Of a stretch of DNA of 64,000 nucleotides, positions 22,406-34,494 are shown piece by piece. Position numbers and translations under genes: made by a program. Within the stretch, counting starts at the first letter, position 1, and each line of letters begins with the position of its first letter. Origin of the DNA: Stomorhina lunata (Eukaryota; Arthropoda; Insecta; Diptera; Rhiniidae); the NCBI GenBank assembly GCA_933228675.1, contig OW121742.1, forward strand, positions 112,368,239 to 112,432,238. The letters are read 5' to 3'. The notes below the pieces were generated by a model, which saw only the letters and a list, made by a program, of their open reading frames with translations, made no database searches and was not told the DNA's origin.

Positions 22406-24815
22406 TAATACAGTACAATCCTAAGTTTATATAGTCCAATCGTTGGTCATTATATAGTCCAATCGTAGGTCTTTATATAGTCCAATCGTAGGTTTTTATG
22501 TAGTCCAATCGTGGGTTTTTATATAGTCTAATCGTAAGTTTTCATATAGTGTAATCGTAGGTTTTTATATAGTCCTATCGTAGATCTTTCTATAATCCAA
22601 TTGTAGGTCTTTCTATAGTCCAATCGTAGGTCTTTAAATAGTCCAATCGTAGGTCTTTGAACAGTCCGACCTTAGGTCTTTTTACAGTGCAATCGAAGGT
22701 CTTTATATAGTTAAATCGTAGGTCGTTATACAGTCCAATCGTAGGTCTTTTTACAGTGCAATCGTAGATCTTTATAAAGTTCAATCGTAGCTCTTTATAC
22801 AGTCTAATCGTAGGTCTCTACACAGTTCAATCGTAAGTCTTTATACAGCCCAATCATAGGTCTCTATACAGACCAATCGTAGGTCTTTGTATAACCCGTT
22901 CGTAGATCTTTATACAGTCCAGTCGTCGGTCTTTATACAGCCCAATCGTAGGTCTATATACAGTCTAATAGTAGGTCTTTGTAAAGTACAATCGTAGGTC
23001 TTTATGCGTTCGAATCGTAGGCCTTTATACAGTTCAATAGTAAGTTTTTGTATAGTCCAATCGTAGTTCTTTATACAGTCCAATCGTAGGTCTTTATAAA
23101 GTCCAATCGTAGGTCTTTATACAATCCAATCGTAGGTCTTTATACAGTCCAATCGTAGGCCTTTATGCTGTCTTATATAGTTCAACAGTAGGTTTTTGTA
23201 TAGTGCAATCGTAGATCTTTATTCAGTCCAATCGTAGGTCTTTATACAGTCTAATCGTAGGTCTTTATACAGTCTAATTGTAGGTCTTTAAACAGTCTTA
23301 TATAGTTCAATAGTAGGTTATTGTATAGTAAAATCGTAGGTCTTTATACAGTCCAATCATAGGTCTTTATACAATCCAATCGTAGGTCTTTATACAGACC
23401 AATCGTAGGTCTTTATACTGTCTTATATAGTTCAATAGTAAGTTTTTGTATAGTCCAATCGTAGGTTTTTATTCAGTCCAATCGTAGGTCTTTACACAGT
23501 CTAATCGTAAGTCTTTATATAGTCCAATCGTAGGTCTTTATACAGTCTTATACAGTTCAATTGTAGGTTTTTGTATAGTCCAATCATAGAACTTCATTTA
23601 GTCCAATCGTAGGTTTTTATTCAGTCCAATCGTAGGTCTTTATTCAGTCTAATCGTAGGTCTCTATTCAGTCCAATCGTAGGTCTTTATTCAGTCCAATC
23701 GTAGGTCTTTATACAGTCTAATCGTAGGTCTTTATATAGTCAAACCGTAGGTCTTTATACAGTCTTATACAGTTCAATTGTAGGTTTTTGAATAGTCCAA
23801 TCGCAGGTCTTTAGTCAGTCCAATCGTAGATTTTTATACAGTCCAATCGTAGGTCTTTATATAGTCCAATCGTAGGTCTTTATATAGTCCAATTGTAGGT
23901 CTTTATATAGTCCAATCGTAGGTCTTTATATAGTCCAATCATAGGTCTTAATATAGTCCAATTGTATGTTTTTATATAGTCCAATCGTAGGTCTTTATAT
24001 AGTAGAATCGTAGGTCTTTATATAGTAGAATCGTAGGTCTTTATATAGTAGAATCGTAGGTCTTTATACAGTCTTATCTTAGGCCTTTACAAAGTCCAAG
24101 CCTAAATCTTTATACAGGCCAATCGTAGGTCTTTATACAGTCTTATCATAGGCCTCTACAAAGTCCAAGCTTAAATCTTTATACAGGCCAATCGTAGGTC
24201 TTTATACAGTCTTATCATAGGCCTCTACAAAGTCCAAGCTTAAATCTTTATACAGGCCAATCGTAGGTCTTTATACAGACCAATAGTAGGTCTTTGTATA
24301 ATCCATACGTAGGTCTTTATACAGTCCAATAGTAGGACTTTATATGGTCTAATCGTAGTTCTTTATACAGTCCAATCGTAGGACTTTATACAGCCCAAGC
24401 GTATGTATTTATACAGTCCAATAGTATGTCTTTGTATACAGTCCAATCGTAGGTCTTTACACAGTTAAATAGTAGGACTTTATACAGTCCAATTGTAGGT
24501 CTTTATACAGTTCAGTTGTAGCTCTTTATATAGACCAATCGATGGTCTTTATAAGGTCCAATCATAGGATTTTATATTGTCCAATCGTGGGCCTTTATAG
24601 AGTAAAATCGAGGTTTTTATATAGTAAGTAAGTCTTTATATAGTTTAAGTTTAAGTCTTTATAGTATTCAGTTGGAGGTCTTTATATAGTTCAATCGTAG
24701 GTCTTTATTTAGCTCAATTATATGTCTCTTAAGCCCAATCGCAGGTCTTTTCTAAGCTGAATTGGAGGTCTTTATTTAGCTCAACCGTAGGCGTTTATAT
24801 GATCTTATTCTTAGA
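22406..24815 (+). repeat. 23-bp satellite, forward array
   Basis: About 100 copies of a 23-bp unit with core CCAATCGTAGGTCTTTATA and variable TAGT/CAGT joins. Local higher-order structure is clear: a 69-bp triplet (three units) repeats three times at 24,069-24,275. A longer pattern with TTATATAGTTCAATAGTAGG recurs at about 23,010-23,570. The last units near 24,700-24,800 are diverged. The same satellite lies in opposite orientation at 26.2-29.0 kb. Confidence 0.96.
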
Positions 24816-26204
24816 ATTGTTTTGACAATATTTTTCAACTGATCTCCCCCACTGTCTGACTTTAGCTTTTTTTTTCCCAAAAGTCTTTTTTTTATATATC
24901 TGTAAGAATACTCATGTGTATGTTTGTGCACACACACACATTCACTTTTACTTACATGCAATCATCTTTTAAGGCTTAATTATACAATTATAATTAAGTC
25001 GCTAAATGCGTGTCATTTTATATTATGTCGACTTTGTTTGTATAAAAGTGTGTACAGAATTTAATTTTTCCTTTTTAAAATATTTTACTATTTTTCTTTG
25101 CTCCTTATTTAATGGATTTAAAGTGAATGTATTGTAGCCATACTTGGGCCTGTATGTGTTTCCTTCTATGTTGTTTGTTTTGTGAAGCATTGAAGTATGT
25201 GTTATGTTTATGCCTACTTGGGTGTTATTGGAGAAAAGTCTTTGTGGTTATTTTAGGAATACAAAACAGGAAGCACATTTTTCAACTGAAAGTTATGTTA
25301 AAGATTTTCTTTAAGGATAAGATAAATTTATGTGATAAAATCAATTAGTAAATCATTAATAAGAGGGGTTGTTAGAGACAAATAAATTTTTAGTATTTTG
25401 TGAAATACATATCAAAATTAAAAAAAAAATCAAGTAATATTGTATTATTATTAAGTTTCTAGTGATCGTCGATTAAACATATTGCATTTTTGATTGAATT
25501 ATTAAATGCTATGTCTTTAGAAATTTATTAATATTGCTTAATTTCCCCACTTATCCAAATTCCTCATAATATTTTCAACTACCTAGAGAAATCTTGCAAC
25601 ACGAACTGTTTTGGTTAATTATACACATGTATTCTCCATAAAATATACATACATATTCACAAAGAAGCTTTTGCAACAGCAACTAATAACTGGCAATCAC
25701 TGTAGACGTAATACAATTGTTTTCGCGAAATTCCTTTGGCAATAAATCATTTTAATTTCCTTCATAACCTAAATATCCTGCCACGCATCTCATCACGGCA
25801 ATGCATCGCTAAATCAGTATGAATTGTAGCACTCATATTTAAGCAGTTGACTATGTGTTAGTGAATGTGTGTATTTAGCTGAAAATTTTAATCATTCTTC
25901 AATCAGGTGCATTATTTAAATGTTCACATTTCTTACATCCCGCATACATATGCAAAACACATGTATATTATCCACACACAAATATATAATCAATTGCATT
26001 CGCATTCAGAATTTTCACTCAGTTTGTGAATGTGTGTATTTTTCAATTTGAGTTCTCTTCCGCTCGTCTGAATATTTGTTGCATATGTTATTAAGTGTCG
26101 TATTATTTCCGTAAATTTTAATATATTGGCAGCAATAGAGTAGCATTTAGAGAAAAAGAATAGGGGCAAACCCAAGAGGGAATTCAAAAAAATTTAATAA
26201 ATAC
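24816..26204. other. Spacer between opposed 23-bp arrays, no gene seen
   Basis: About 1.4 kb of AT-rich unique DNA with small CA and TG tracts (near 24,930). Short frames at 24,776-24,961, 25,127-25,348 and 25,990-26,187 are unrecognised. If both flanking arrays were in one transcript, this would be the loop. Confidence 0.6.
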
Positions 26205-29030
26205 CAACGGCTGGACTTTATAAAGGCCTATACGATTGAACTATATAACGACAACCGATTGGACTATATAAAGACCTACGATTAAATCAACGATTAGACC
26301 ATAAAAAGACGAACGATTGGACTATGTAAACCCCTACGATTAGACCAACGATTAGAATATATAAAGACGAACGATTGGACTACACAAACACTTACGATTG
26401 GACTGTATAAAGACCTACGATTGGGCTACATAAACACTTACGATTGGACTGTATAAAGAAGTACGATTGGACTGTATAAAGACCTACGATTGGGCTACAT
26501 AAACACTTACGATTGGACTGTATAAAGACGTACGATTGGACTGTATAAAGACCTACAATTGGACTGTATAAAAACCTACGATTAGACTATATAAAGATCT
26601 AGGATTGGACTGTATAAAGACCTACAATTAGACTGTATAAAAACCTACGGTTGGACTGTATAAAGACCTACGATTTAACTGTATAAAGACCTATGATTGG
26701 ACTATATAAAGACCTACGATTAGACTATATAAATACCTACGATTGGACTGTATAAAGACCTTCGATTGAACTGTATAAAAACCTACGATTGGATTATATA
26801 AAGACCTACGGTTGGATCATGTAAGGACCTACGATTGGACTATATAAAGACCTACGATTGGACCGTATAAAGACCTACGATAGGACTGTATAAAGACCTT
26901 CGATTAGACTATATAAAGACCTTCGATTGGACTATATAAAGACCTACGATTGGACTGTATAAAGACCTAATATTGGACTGTGTAAAAACCTACGATTGGA
27001 CTGTATAAAAAAATGCATTTAGACTTTATAAAGACCTACGATTAGACTGTAAAAAGACCTCCGTTTGGACTATATAAAAACCTACGTGTGGATTATATAA
27101 AGGCCTACGATTGTACTGTGTAAAGACCTACGATTGGACTGTATAAAGACCTACAATTACACTATATAAAGACCTACGATTGGACTGTATAAAGACCTTC
27201 GATTTTACTGTAGAAATACTAACGATTTTACTATATAAAGACCTACAATTGGACTGTATAAAGACCTTCGATTTTATTTTAGAATTGGACTGTATAAAAA
27301 CCTACGATTAGACTATATAAAGATCTAGGATTGGACTGTATAAAGACCTACAATTAGACTGTATAAAAACCTACGGTTGGACTGTATAAAGACCTACGAT
27401 TTAACTGTATAAAGACCTATGATTGGACTATATAAAGACCTACGATTAGACTATATAAATACCTACGATTGGACTGTATAAAGACCTTCGATTGAACTGT
27501 ATAAAAACCTACGATTGGATTATATAAAGACCTACGGTTGGATCATGTAAGGACCTACGATTGGACTATATAAAGACCTACGATTGGACCGTATAAAGAC
27601 CTACGATAGGACTGTATAAAGACCTTCGATTAGACTATATAAAGACCTTCGATTGGACTATATAAAGACCTACGATTGGACTGTATAAAGACCTAATATT
27701 GGACTGTGTAAAAACCTACGATTGGACTGTATAAAAAAATGCATTTAGACTTTATAAAGACCTACGATTAGACTGTAAAAAGACCTCCGTTTGGACTATA
27801 TAAAAACCTACGTGTGGATTATATAAAGGCCTACGATTGTACTGTGTAAAGACCTACGATTGGACTGTATAAAGACCTACAATTACACTATATAAAGACC
27901 TACGATTGGACTGTATAAAGACCTTCGATTTTACTGTAGAAATACTAACGATTTTACTATATAAAGACCTACAATTGGACTGTATAAAGACCTTCGATTT
28001 TATTTTAGAAAGACCTACGATTGGACTATATAAAGACTTACGATTGGACTGTACAAAGACCTTCGATTAGACTATATAAAGACCTTCGATTGGACTATAT
28101 AAAGGTCTACGATTGAACTGTATTAAGATCTACGATTAGACTGTATAAAGACCTACGATTGGAGTGTATAAAGACCTACAGTTGGACTATATAAAGACCT
28201 ACGATTGGACTATATAAAGACCTACGTTTGGACTGTATAAAGACCTACGTTTGGACTGTATAAAGACCTACGATTGGATTAGACTATATAAAGACCTAGA
28301 ATTGGACTATATATAGACCTACGATTGGACTGTATAAAGACCTAACATCGGACTGTATAAAGACCTACGATTGAAGTGTATAAAGAAATACGATAAGACT
28401 GTTTAAAGATCTACGATTAGACTGTAAAAAGATCTACGTTTGGACTATATAAAGACCTACATTTGGATTTTATAAAGACCTGCGGTTGGACTGTATAAAG
28501 ACCTTCTATTAGACTATATAATGACCTACGATTGGACTGTATAAAGACCTGCGATTGGACTGTATAAAGACCTACGATTGGACTGTATAAAGACCTACGA
28601 TTGGACTGTGTAAAGACCTACGATTGGACTGTATAAAGACCTATGATTGGACTATATAAAGACCTACGATTGAACTGTATAAAGACCATCGATTAGACTT
28701 TTTAAAGTCCTACGATTAGACTGTATAAAGACTTACGATTGAACTGTATAAACCCCTACGATTCGACAATAAAAATACCTAAAATTCGACAATATAAATA
28801 CCTACGATTCGACTATATAAAGATCTATGATTAAACTTTATAAAGACCTACGATTGGACTATATAAAAACCCACTATTGGACTATATAAAGACCTACGAT
28901 TGGACTATATAAAGACCTGCGATTTGACTGCACTATATAAAGGCCTAGAGTTGGACTTTATAAACCTACGATTGGGCTATATAAAGATCTGCAATTGTAC
29001 TATATAAAGACCTACGATTGAACTTTCTTC
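26205..29030 (-). repeat. 23-bp satellite, reversed array
   Basis: About 120 units, here reading TATAAAGACCTACGATTGGAC on average (shown in two parts: TATAAAGACCTACG and ATTGGAC). Orientation is opposite to the 22.4-24.8 kb block. In this orientation each unit has TATATAAAG next to ATTGG, the letters of a TATA box and a CCAAT box. Diverged units occur at the start (26,205-26,400) and end. It contains a 726-bp duplication, listed separately. Confidence 0.96.
26557..28008 (-). repeat. 726-bp perfect-looking higher-order duplication inside the 23-bp array
   Basis: The block from about 26,557 to 27,282 repeats at 27,283-28,008. Rare variants recur in the same order (AGATCTAGGATTGG at 26,596 and 27,322; GGATCATGTAAGG; AAAAAATGCATTTAG; GATTTTATTTTAGA). 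I saw no difference between the copies by eye, which means either a very recent duplication or an assembly artefact. Confidence 0.92.
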
Positions 29031-31324
29031 TTATTTAAATTGAAACAATTTCTAATTACTTATCGGCTTACTGGAGCGAATGCAAGCGTGTATTTGTAAG
29101 TTTTCTAATCAATTCTTATACTAAAATATCGTTAATGAATGTCTGAGTGCATGTTTATAGAACAGTTTTGAATCGGCTTAGAAATGCATTTAGATATTCA
29201 TTATTGAAATTACATATAACTTTGTTTAAGGGGAAAACGTTTACATTAGCTAAAACACTTATTAATTTTACATACTATTTACTTGTGCGTGTAAGAGTGT
29301 GTGTGTGTGTAAATTTGTTTACATTAGCATCAAGTTTGAGTTAAAGATAAACTTCGCTTTCATGTTAACACAAGCCACATGTTAACATTGACGTCGATCC
29401 TGGTGTCTTAGTTTTAAAATCAGACGGGACTTAAGACTTACATCAGTGGCCTCGTATGTACGAGTATATATGTGGGTCAGTGGCTGCTTTTATTCCTCTT
29501 GTTATTGGTGTGTTTGTTTTTTTTATCAATTGTTCTTACAAGTGAAGTTATATATTGTGGAAATGGTGGATATAGCCAAAGCTTACTTATATGGAATTCA
29601 GGGCAATGATAAGGGACAGTGGTTAGTAGAAACTATTTTTATGTTTCGTTTTACAAGGCCACCATATTTATAAATATGTATTATATTAAATTGTTAATAT
29701 GGATTACTCAAATTGTTTATGTGGATTACCTCAAATGTGAGTTTTCTTCTGTGATAAGAAAAACCAAAATGAGACCAAAAACAAGGGAAAGTAAATGCCT
29801 CCAATGGTAATGCCACAAATTATTAAACAATTCCTTTTAAAACCACCCTCTTTTGTGTAGCCACTGTGCAAACAGGATAACAATGATGGCTTGTATTTCA
29901 ATGTATATGTGATTTTCTGGAAACAAGAATATTTACATGTGAGCGTGTGTTTGTGTTTATGCTACGATGGCTGTATGTGTACAATTACAATTTAAGCACA
30001 CAATCATTATCATAATCCTTAATCGATATTATAGCTTACAAGAACTGAAGATACCGTGAAAACACACCAAAAGAAATGAACACATACACATACAATATAT
30101 TTACATACACACACAGGCAACAACTCCACTCTTCACATACTAAGACCACATCTCTCGAGCTACTATCTGGTTGCTTGAAGTATAGGTTAATATAATATAA
30201 GCGTAAGTTGGTATTTGAGTATATAAAAGTAAACATGATAATGTCTAGGGTTAAGTGTATATACATGTAAGTAAATATACTTATAGGTATGCATGTATAT
30301 GTGAATATATTTTCATGTTAATATCGGTTTGTTTGTAATACACTCCCAGCTAGTTTTTACATTATGTTGGTTTACATTTTTCCTTTTCTTCAGCTTTCTT
30401 AAAACCATTGACAACATGTCAATATGAATTTTATATGTAAAACACGATTTTTACCTAAAGACACGCATGTATAAATACAAACACACACACACACACAAAC
30501 TTTGACATAAGGCGGAAAGAAACCCATTTTACTTAAACATACATTCATATTATACATATTTACATTTACATAAAAAAATTTTCATTTTCAAGCCAAAATA
30601 AAACAAGTAAAAGTAAAAAAGTATTCAAAATCATCTACCAAAGAGTAACAGCAGCTAAAGAAGCTGAAAAAGAAGCTCTCAAAAATGTGTAGCATACCAA
30701 CAGGAAGCTGCTGCTAAAACCTCAGCTTAATTTACATACAGCCAAACAAACAGACATTCAAGATTCATTTCCGTTTTACTATCATCATCATCATCATCCA
30801 ACTGCGGGTTTTCTCTCTAGTGGCTGCAGTGGCTGGAAAGTGAATTCAGCTCCAACGGCTGCAGTTACATAGTTACACTGACTAACACTTGCTCTTTTCC
30901 ATTTAATAAATTATTTTTCTTCAATACCCTATTTCACCAGTTTCAACAGCTTAAGCTTAGTATTTGCTTAGATTTCTTGAAATGACTTCATGTCTTCTTG
31001 CATACTAACCTAATGAATTACCTGGTCCTTTGAGTTGAGTTTTCCTGGTTTGAGATCCTCTCATGTGTATCCCTCGAAATCAGCATATAAAGAAAATTGT
31101 TCAATATTTATATGGGTTTAGGTAAAGCAATTTTGAAATGAACAAAGTTTATTTGAATTTGGTTTAAATTGTAAAAGGTAAATTCTACTTAAATTAGAAG
31201 GCAATGAAATGAAATTTTATAAAGAAAGTGTTTTTAAAACTAATTTCGAAATCAAATAGAAAATCATAGCCTTTTGGATGTCAAATATGACACAAAATGA
31301 TTAAGTGAAAAAAATTAAATCTCT
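29031..31324. other. Unique AT-rich DNA with small CA/GT tracts, no gene seen
   Basis: About 2.3 kb, with simple repeats GT at about 29,296-29,312 and AC at about 30,480-30,498, and (ATC)n near 30,783-30,798. Frames at 29,147-29,344, 29,446-29,673, 29,619-29,810 and 30,036-30,266 are unrecognised and lack coding character. The most protein-like snippet is at 30,640-30,690 and is discussed among the rejected items. Confidence 0.55.
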
Positions 31325-33415
31325 GTATGGAAATTTTTCAAAAATTTACTATTTTTACAGGAATTTTTCAAAAATGTTGTATTTTTATAGGAAAATTTTC
31401 AAAAATTTCCTATTTTTATAGGAAAATTTTCAAAAACTATTTTTATAGGAAACTTTTCAAAAATTTCCTTTTTTTATAGGGAATTTTTCAAAAATTTCCT
31501 TTTTTTATAGGGAATTTTTCAAAAATTTTCTTTTTTTATAGGGAATTTTTCAAAAATTTCCTATTTTTATAGGAAATTTTTCAAAAAATTTCTATTTTTA
31601 TAGGAAATTTTTCAAAAAATTTCTATTTTTATAGGAAATTTTTCAAAAATTTTCTATTTTTATAGGAAATTTTTCAAAAACTTTCTATTTTGATAGGAAA
31701 TTTTTCAAAAACTTTCTATTTTTATAGGAAATTTTTCAAAAATTTTCTATTTTTATAGGAAATTCTTCGAAAATTTTCTATTTTTATAGGAAATTTTTCA
31801 AAAATTTTCTATTTTTATAAGATATTTTTCAAAAATTTTCTATTTTTATAGGAAATTTTTCAAAAATTTTCTATTTTTATAGGAAATTTTTCAAAAATTT
31901 TCTATTTTTATAGGAAATTTTTCAAAAATTTTCTATTTTTATAGGAAATTTTTCAAAAATTTTCTATTTTTATAGGATATTTTTCAAAAATTTTCTATTT
32001 TTATAGGAAATTTTTCAAAAATTTTCTATTTTTATAGGAAATTTTTCAAAAATTTTCTATTTTTATAGGAAATTTTTCAAAAATTTTCTATTTTTATAGG
32101 AAATTTTTCAAAAATTTTCTATTTTTATAGGATATTTTTCAAAAATTTTCTATTTTTATAGGAAATTTTTCAAAAATTTTCTATTTTTATAGGAAATTTT
32201 TCAAAAATTTTCTATTTTTATAGGAAATTTTTCAAAAATTTTCTATTTTTATAGGAAATTTTTCAAAAAATTTCTATTTTTATAGGAAATTTTTCAAAAA
32301 ATTTCCTATTTTTATAGGAAATTTTTCAAAAATTTTATTTTTATAGGAAATTTTTCAAAAATTTAAAATTTTTATAAGAAATTATTCTAAAACATCTTAT
32401 CTTTTGAAGAAATTTTTACAAAATTTGTTATTTTAATAAGAAATTTTTCAAAAATTTATATTTTTATAAGAAATTTTTCATAAGTTTCTTATTTTTGTGG
32501 GAATTTTTTCCAAACTTTCTTCATTTCAATAGAAAATTTTTCAAAGATTTCTTATTTTATAGGAAGTTTTTACAAAATTTCTTATTTTTGTAAAATTTGT
32601 TTCAAAAATTTCTTATTTTTATAAGAAATTTTTCAAAAATTTTTTAATTTAAAAAAAAAAAAAATTAAAAATTTCTTATTTTTATTTTATATTTTTATTG
32701 AGAAATTTTTCAAAAATTTCGTACATTTATAAGAAATTTTTTCAAAATTTAATTTTTTTTATAGGAAGTTTTTTAAAAATTTCTTAATTTTATAGAAAAA
32801 TTTTCACAAATTTCTTATTTTTATAGGAACATTTTCAAAGATTTTTTATTATTTCAAAAAACTTTTTCGAAAAATTCTTATTTTTATAGGAAATTTTTCA
32901 AAATTTTATATAATTTTTCAAAATTTTTTTAATTTTTATAGGTAATTTTTTAAAATATTTAGATCTTTATAGTTTTCGAAAATTCTATATTTTTGTAGCA
33001 AATTTTTCGAAAATTTCTTATTTTTATAGGAAATTTTTAGATTTGTTTAGGAAATTTTTTAAATATATTTAGACTTTTATAGTTTTTAAAAAATTCTTAC
33101 TTTTGTAGGAAATTTTTCAAAATTTTCTTTTTTTTTAGATCTGCTTTAAATTCTTTAATTTTTGAAGAAAATTTTTCAAAAATTTCTTGTTTTTATAAGA
33201 AATTTTTCAAAAATTTCTTAATTTTATAAGAAATTTTTCAAAAATTTCTTATTTTTATAAGAAATTTTTCAGCAATTTCTTATTGTTACAAGAAATTTTT
33301 CAAAAATTTCTTATTTTTACAAGAAATTTTTCTAAAATTTCTTATTTTTACAAGAAATTTTTCTAAAATTTCTTATTTTTACAATTTTTTTTATTTTTAT
33401 AGGAAATTTTTGAAA
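31325..33415 (+). repeat. SatA array, homogeneous core with a degenerate right half
   Basis: Plus-orientation units. From 31,560 to 32,320 they form a subtype with TTTTCTAT instead of TTTCCTAT, which breaks one pair of the palindrome. Right of 32,370 units are heavily diverged. Near 33,170-33,390 a TTATAAG/TTACAAG subtype is locally repeated. The array has both a fresh core and an old flank. Confidence 0.94.
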
Positions 33416-34494
33416 AGCAGTTGTGAGTATACATTTGGTATTTCTTCCTTTTCCGCTTTATATCTATTTTATGTTTAAAATGTCCGGAACGAGATTTTTT
33501 GAAAGAGGTAAATATGTTTTTTATTAAACTGTCGGAAAATCTTAGTTTAATACTTGTCAGACATGCATGAAAAATATGTATGTATATCTGTCTGATATTG
33601 TACGTGTGCTTGTAAATATATATGTGTTAGTGATATTTACACAAATATAAGCATACATATTTATGTATGTCTTAACTAGAGTATACTGTCCTAAATGTTT
33701 ACACATATTGATAGTTTAAGTTGTAAGTATATATAAGATATAGGATTAAATTTTATATAAAGGTAATACACATATTCATATGCATGTGTAAGTGAATGTT
33801 TGATTATGTAGATTTTAATACTCATATTAAGTAGTTGTACTTGTATGTGTAAATATTTATATCTGATATTTGATTAAGTTGTTAAACCGAAGGAGAATCT
33901 GTTCTTATGAGAAAAGTGTAATGAGATATTTAAAGATTAAAAAAATCTTTATTAAATCATATTTTAAAATTTTAGTATGAATAAGGTAAAAGCTGTTGAA
34001 GGTCTTTTTATTAAAATTTAATTAAATTCTCTAAGATTTTTGGAAATTTAATTAAGTAATTAAATATTTGTTTTGTTGGCAATTTATATTAACCATATTC
34101 AAAAGATAAGTAAATTAATCTTATATGTATTTCAAAAATAGAGATGTAAGATTTAATATTAGAATCCATTAAATTTTAGGTTTAAATTTATAAACTTCTT
34201 CTAAAACTTTTGTTGTCTGTCTTTCAATATTATCTTCTTTGTTTGTTCTAAGTATATGTACTTTAATCATAAATATTATTTATTTCCAAACAATTGTTAT
34301 TATCATTATTATTATTATTGTTATTAATCTATTAACACTCCATTAAACACTTTTCTGCCAATACCAAATGTCAGTTCTGATTGTAATTTTTAAAAAATGT
34401 ACAAAAATATTTAAAAGTAAGCAATCCACAAATATTTTATTCAACCCAGAAATAACAAAGCACAATGGGACAGAGAAAAAAAATTTAAAAAAAT
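33416..34494. other. Unique AT-rich DNA, no gene seen
   Basis: Intron-like sequence with many TATG/CATA words; no array, no recognisable coding sequence. (ATT)n-like tract near 34,300-34,325. Confidence 0.55.

Noticed and set aside
30640..30690. Exon-like snippet reading VTAAKEAEKEALKNV then a stop
   Set aside because: It reads like a protein end, but it depends on a small AAAGAAGCTG repeat. The frame upstream is poor, and no proper AG acceptor with a pyrimidine tract is clear. A check against RNA-seq would settle it.
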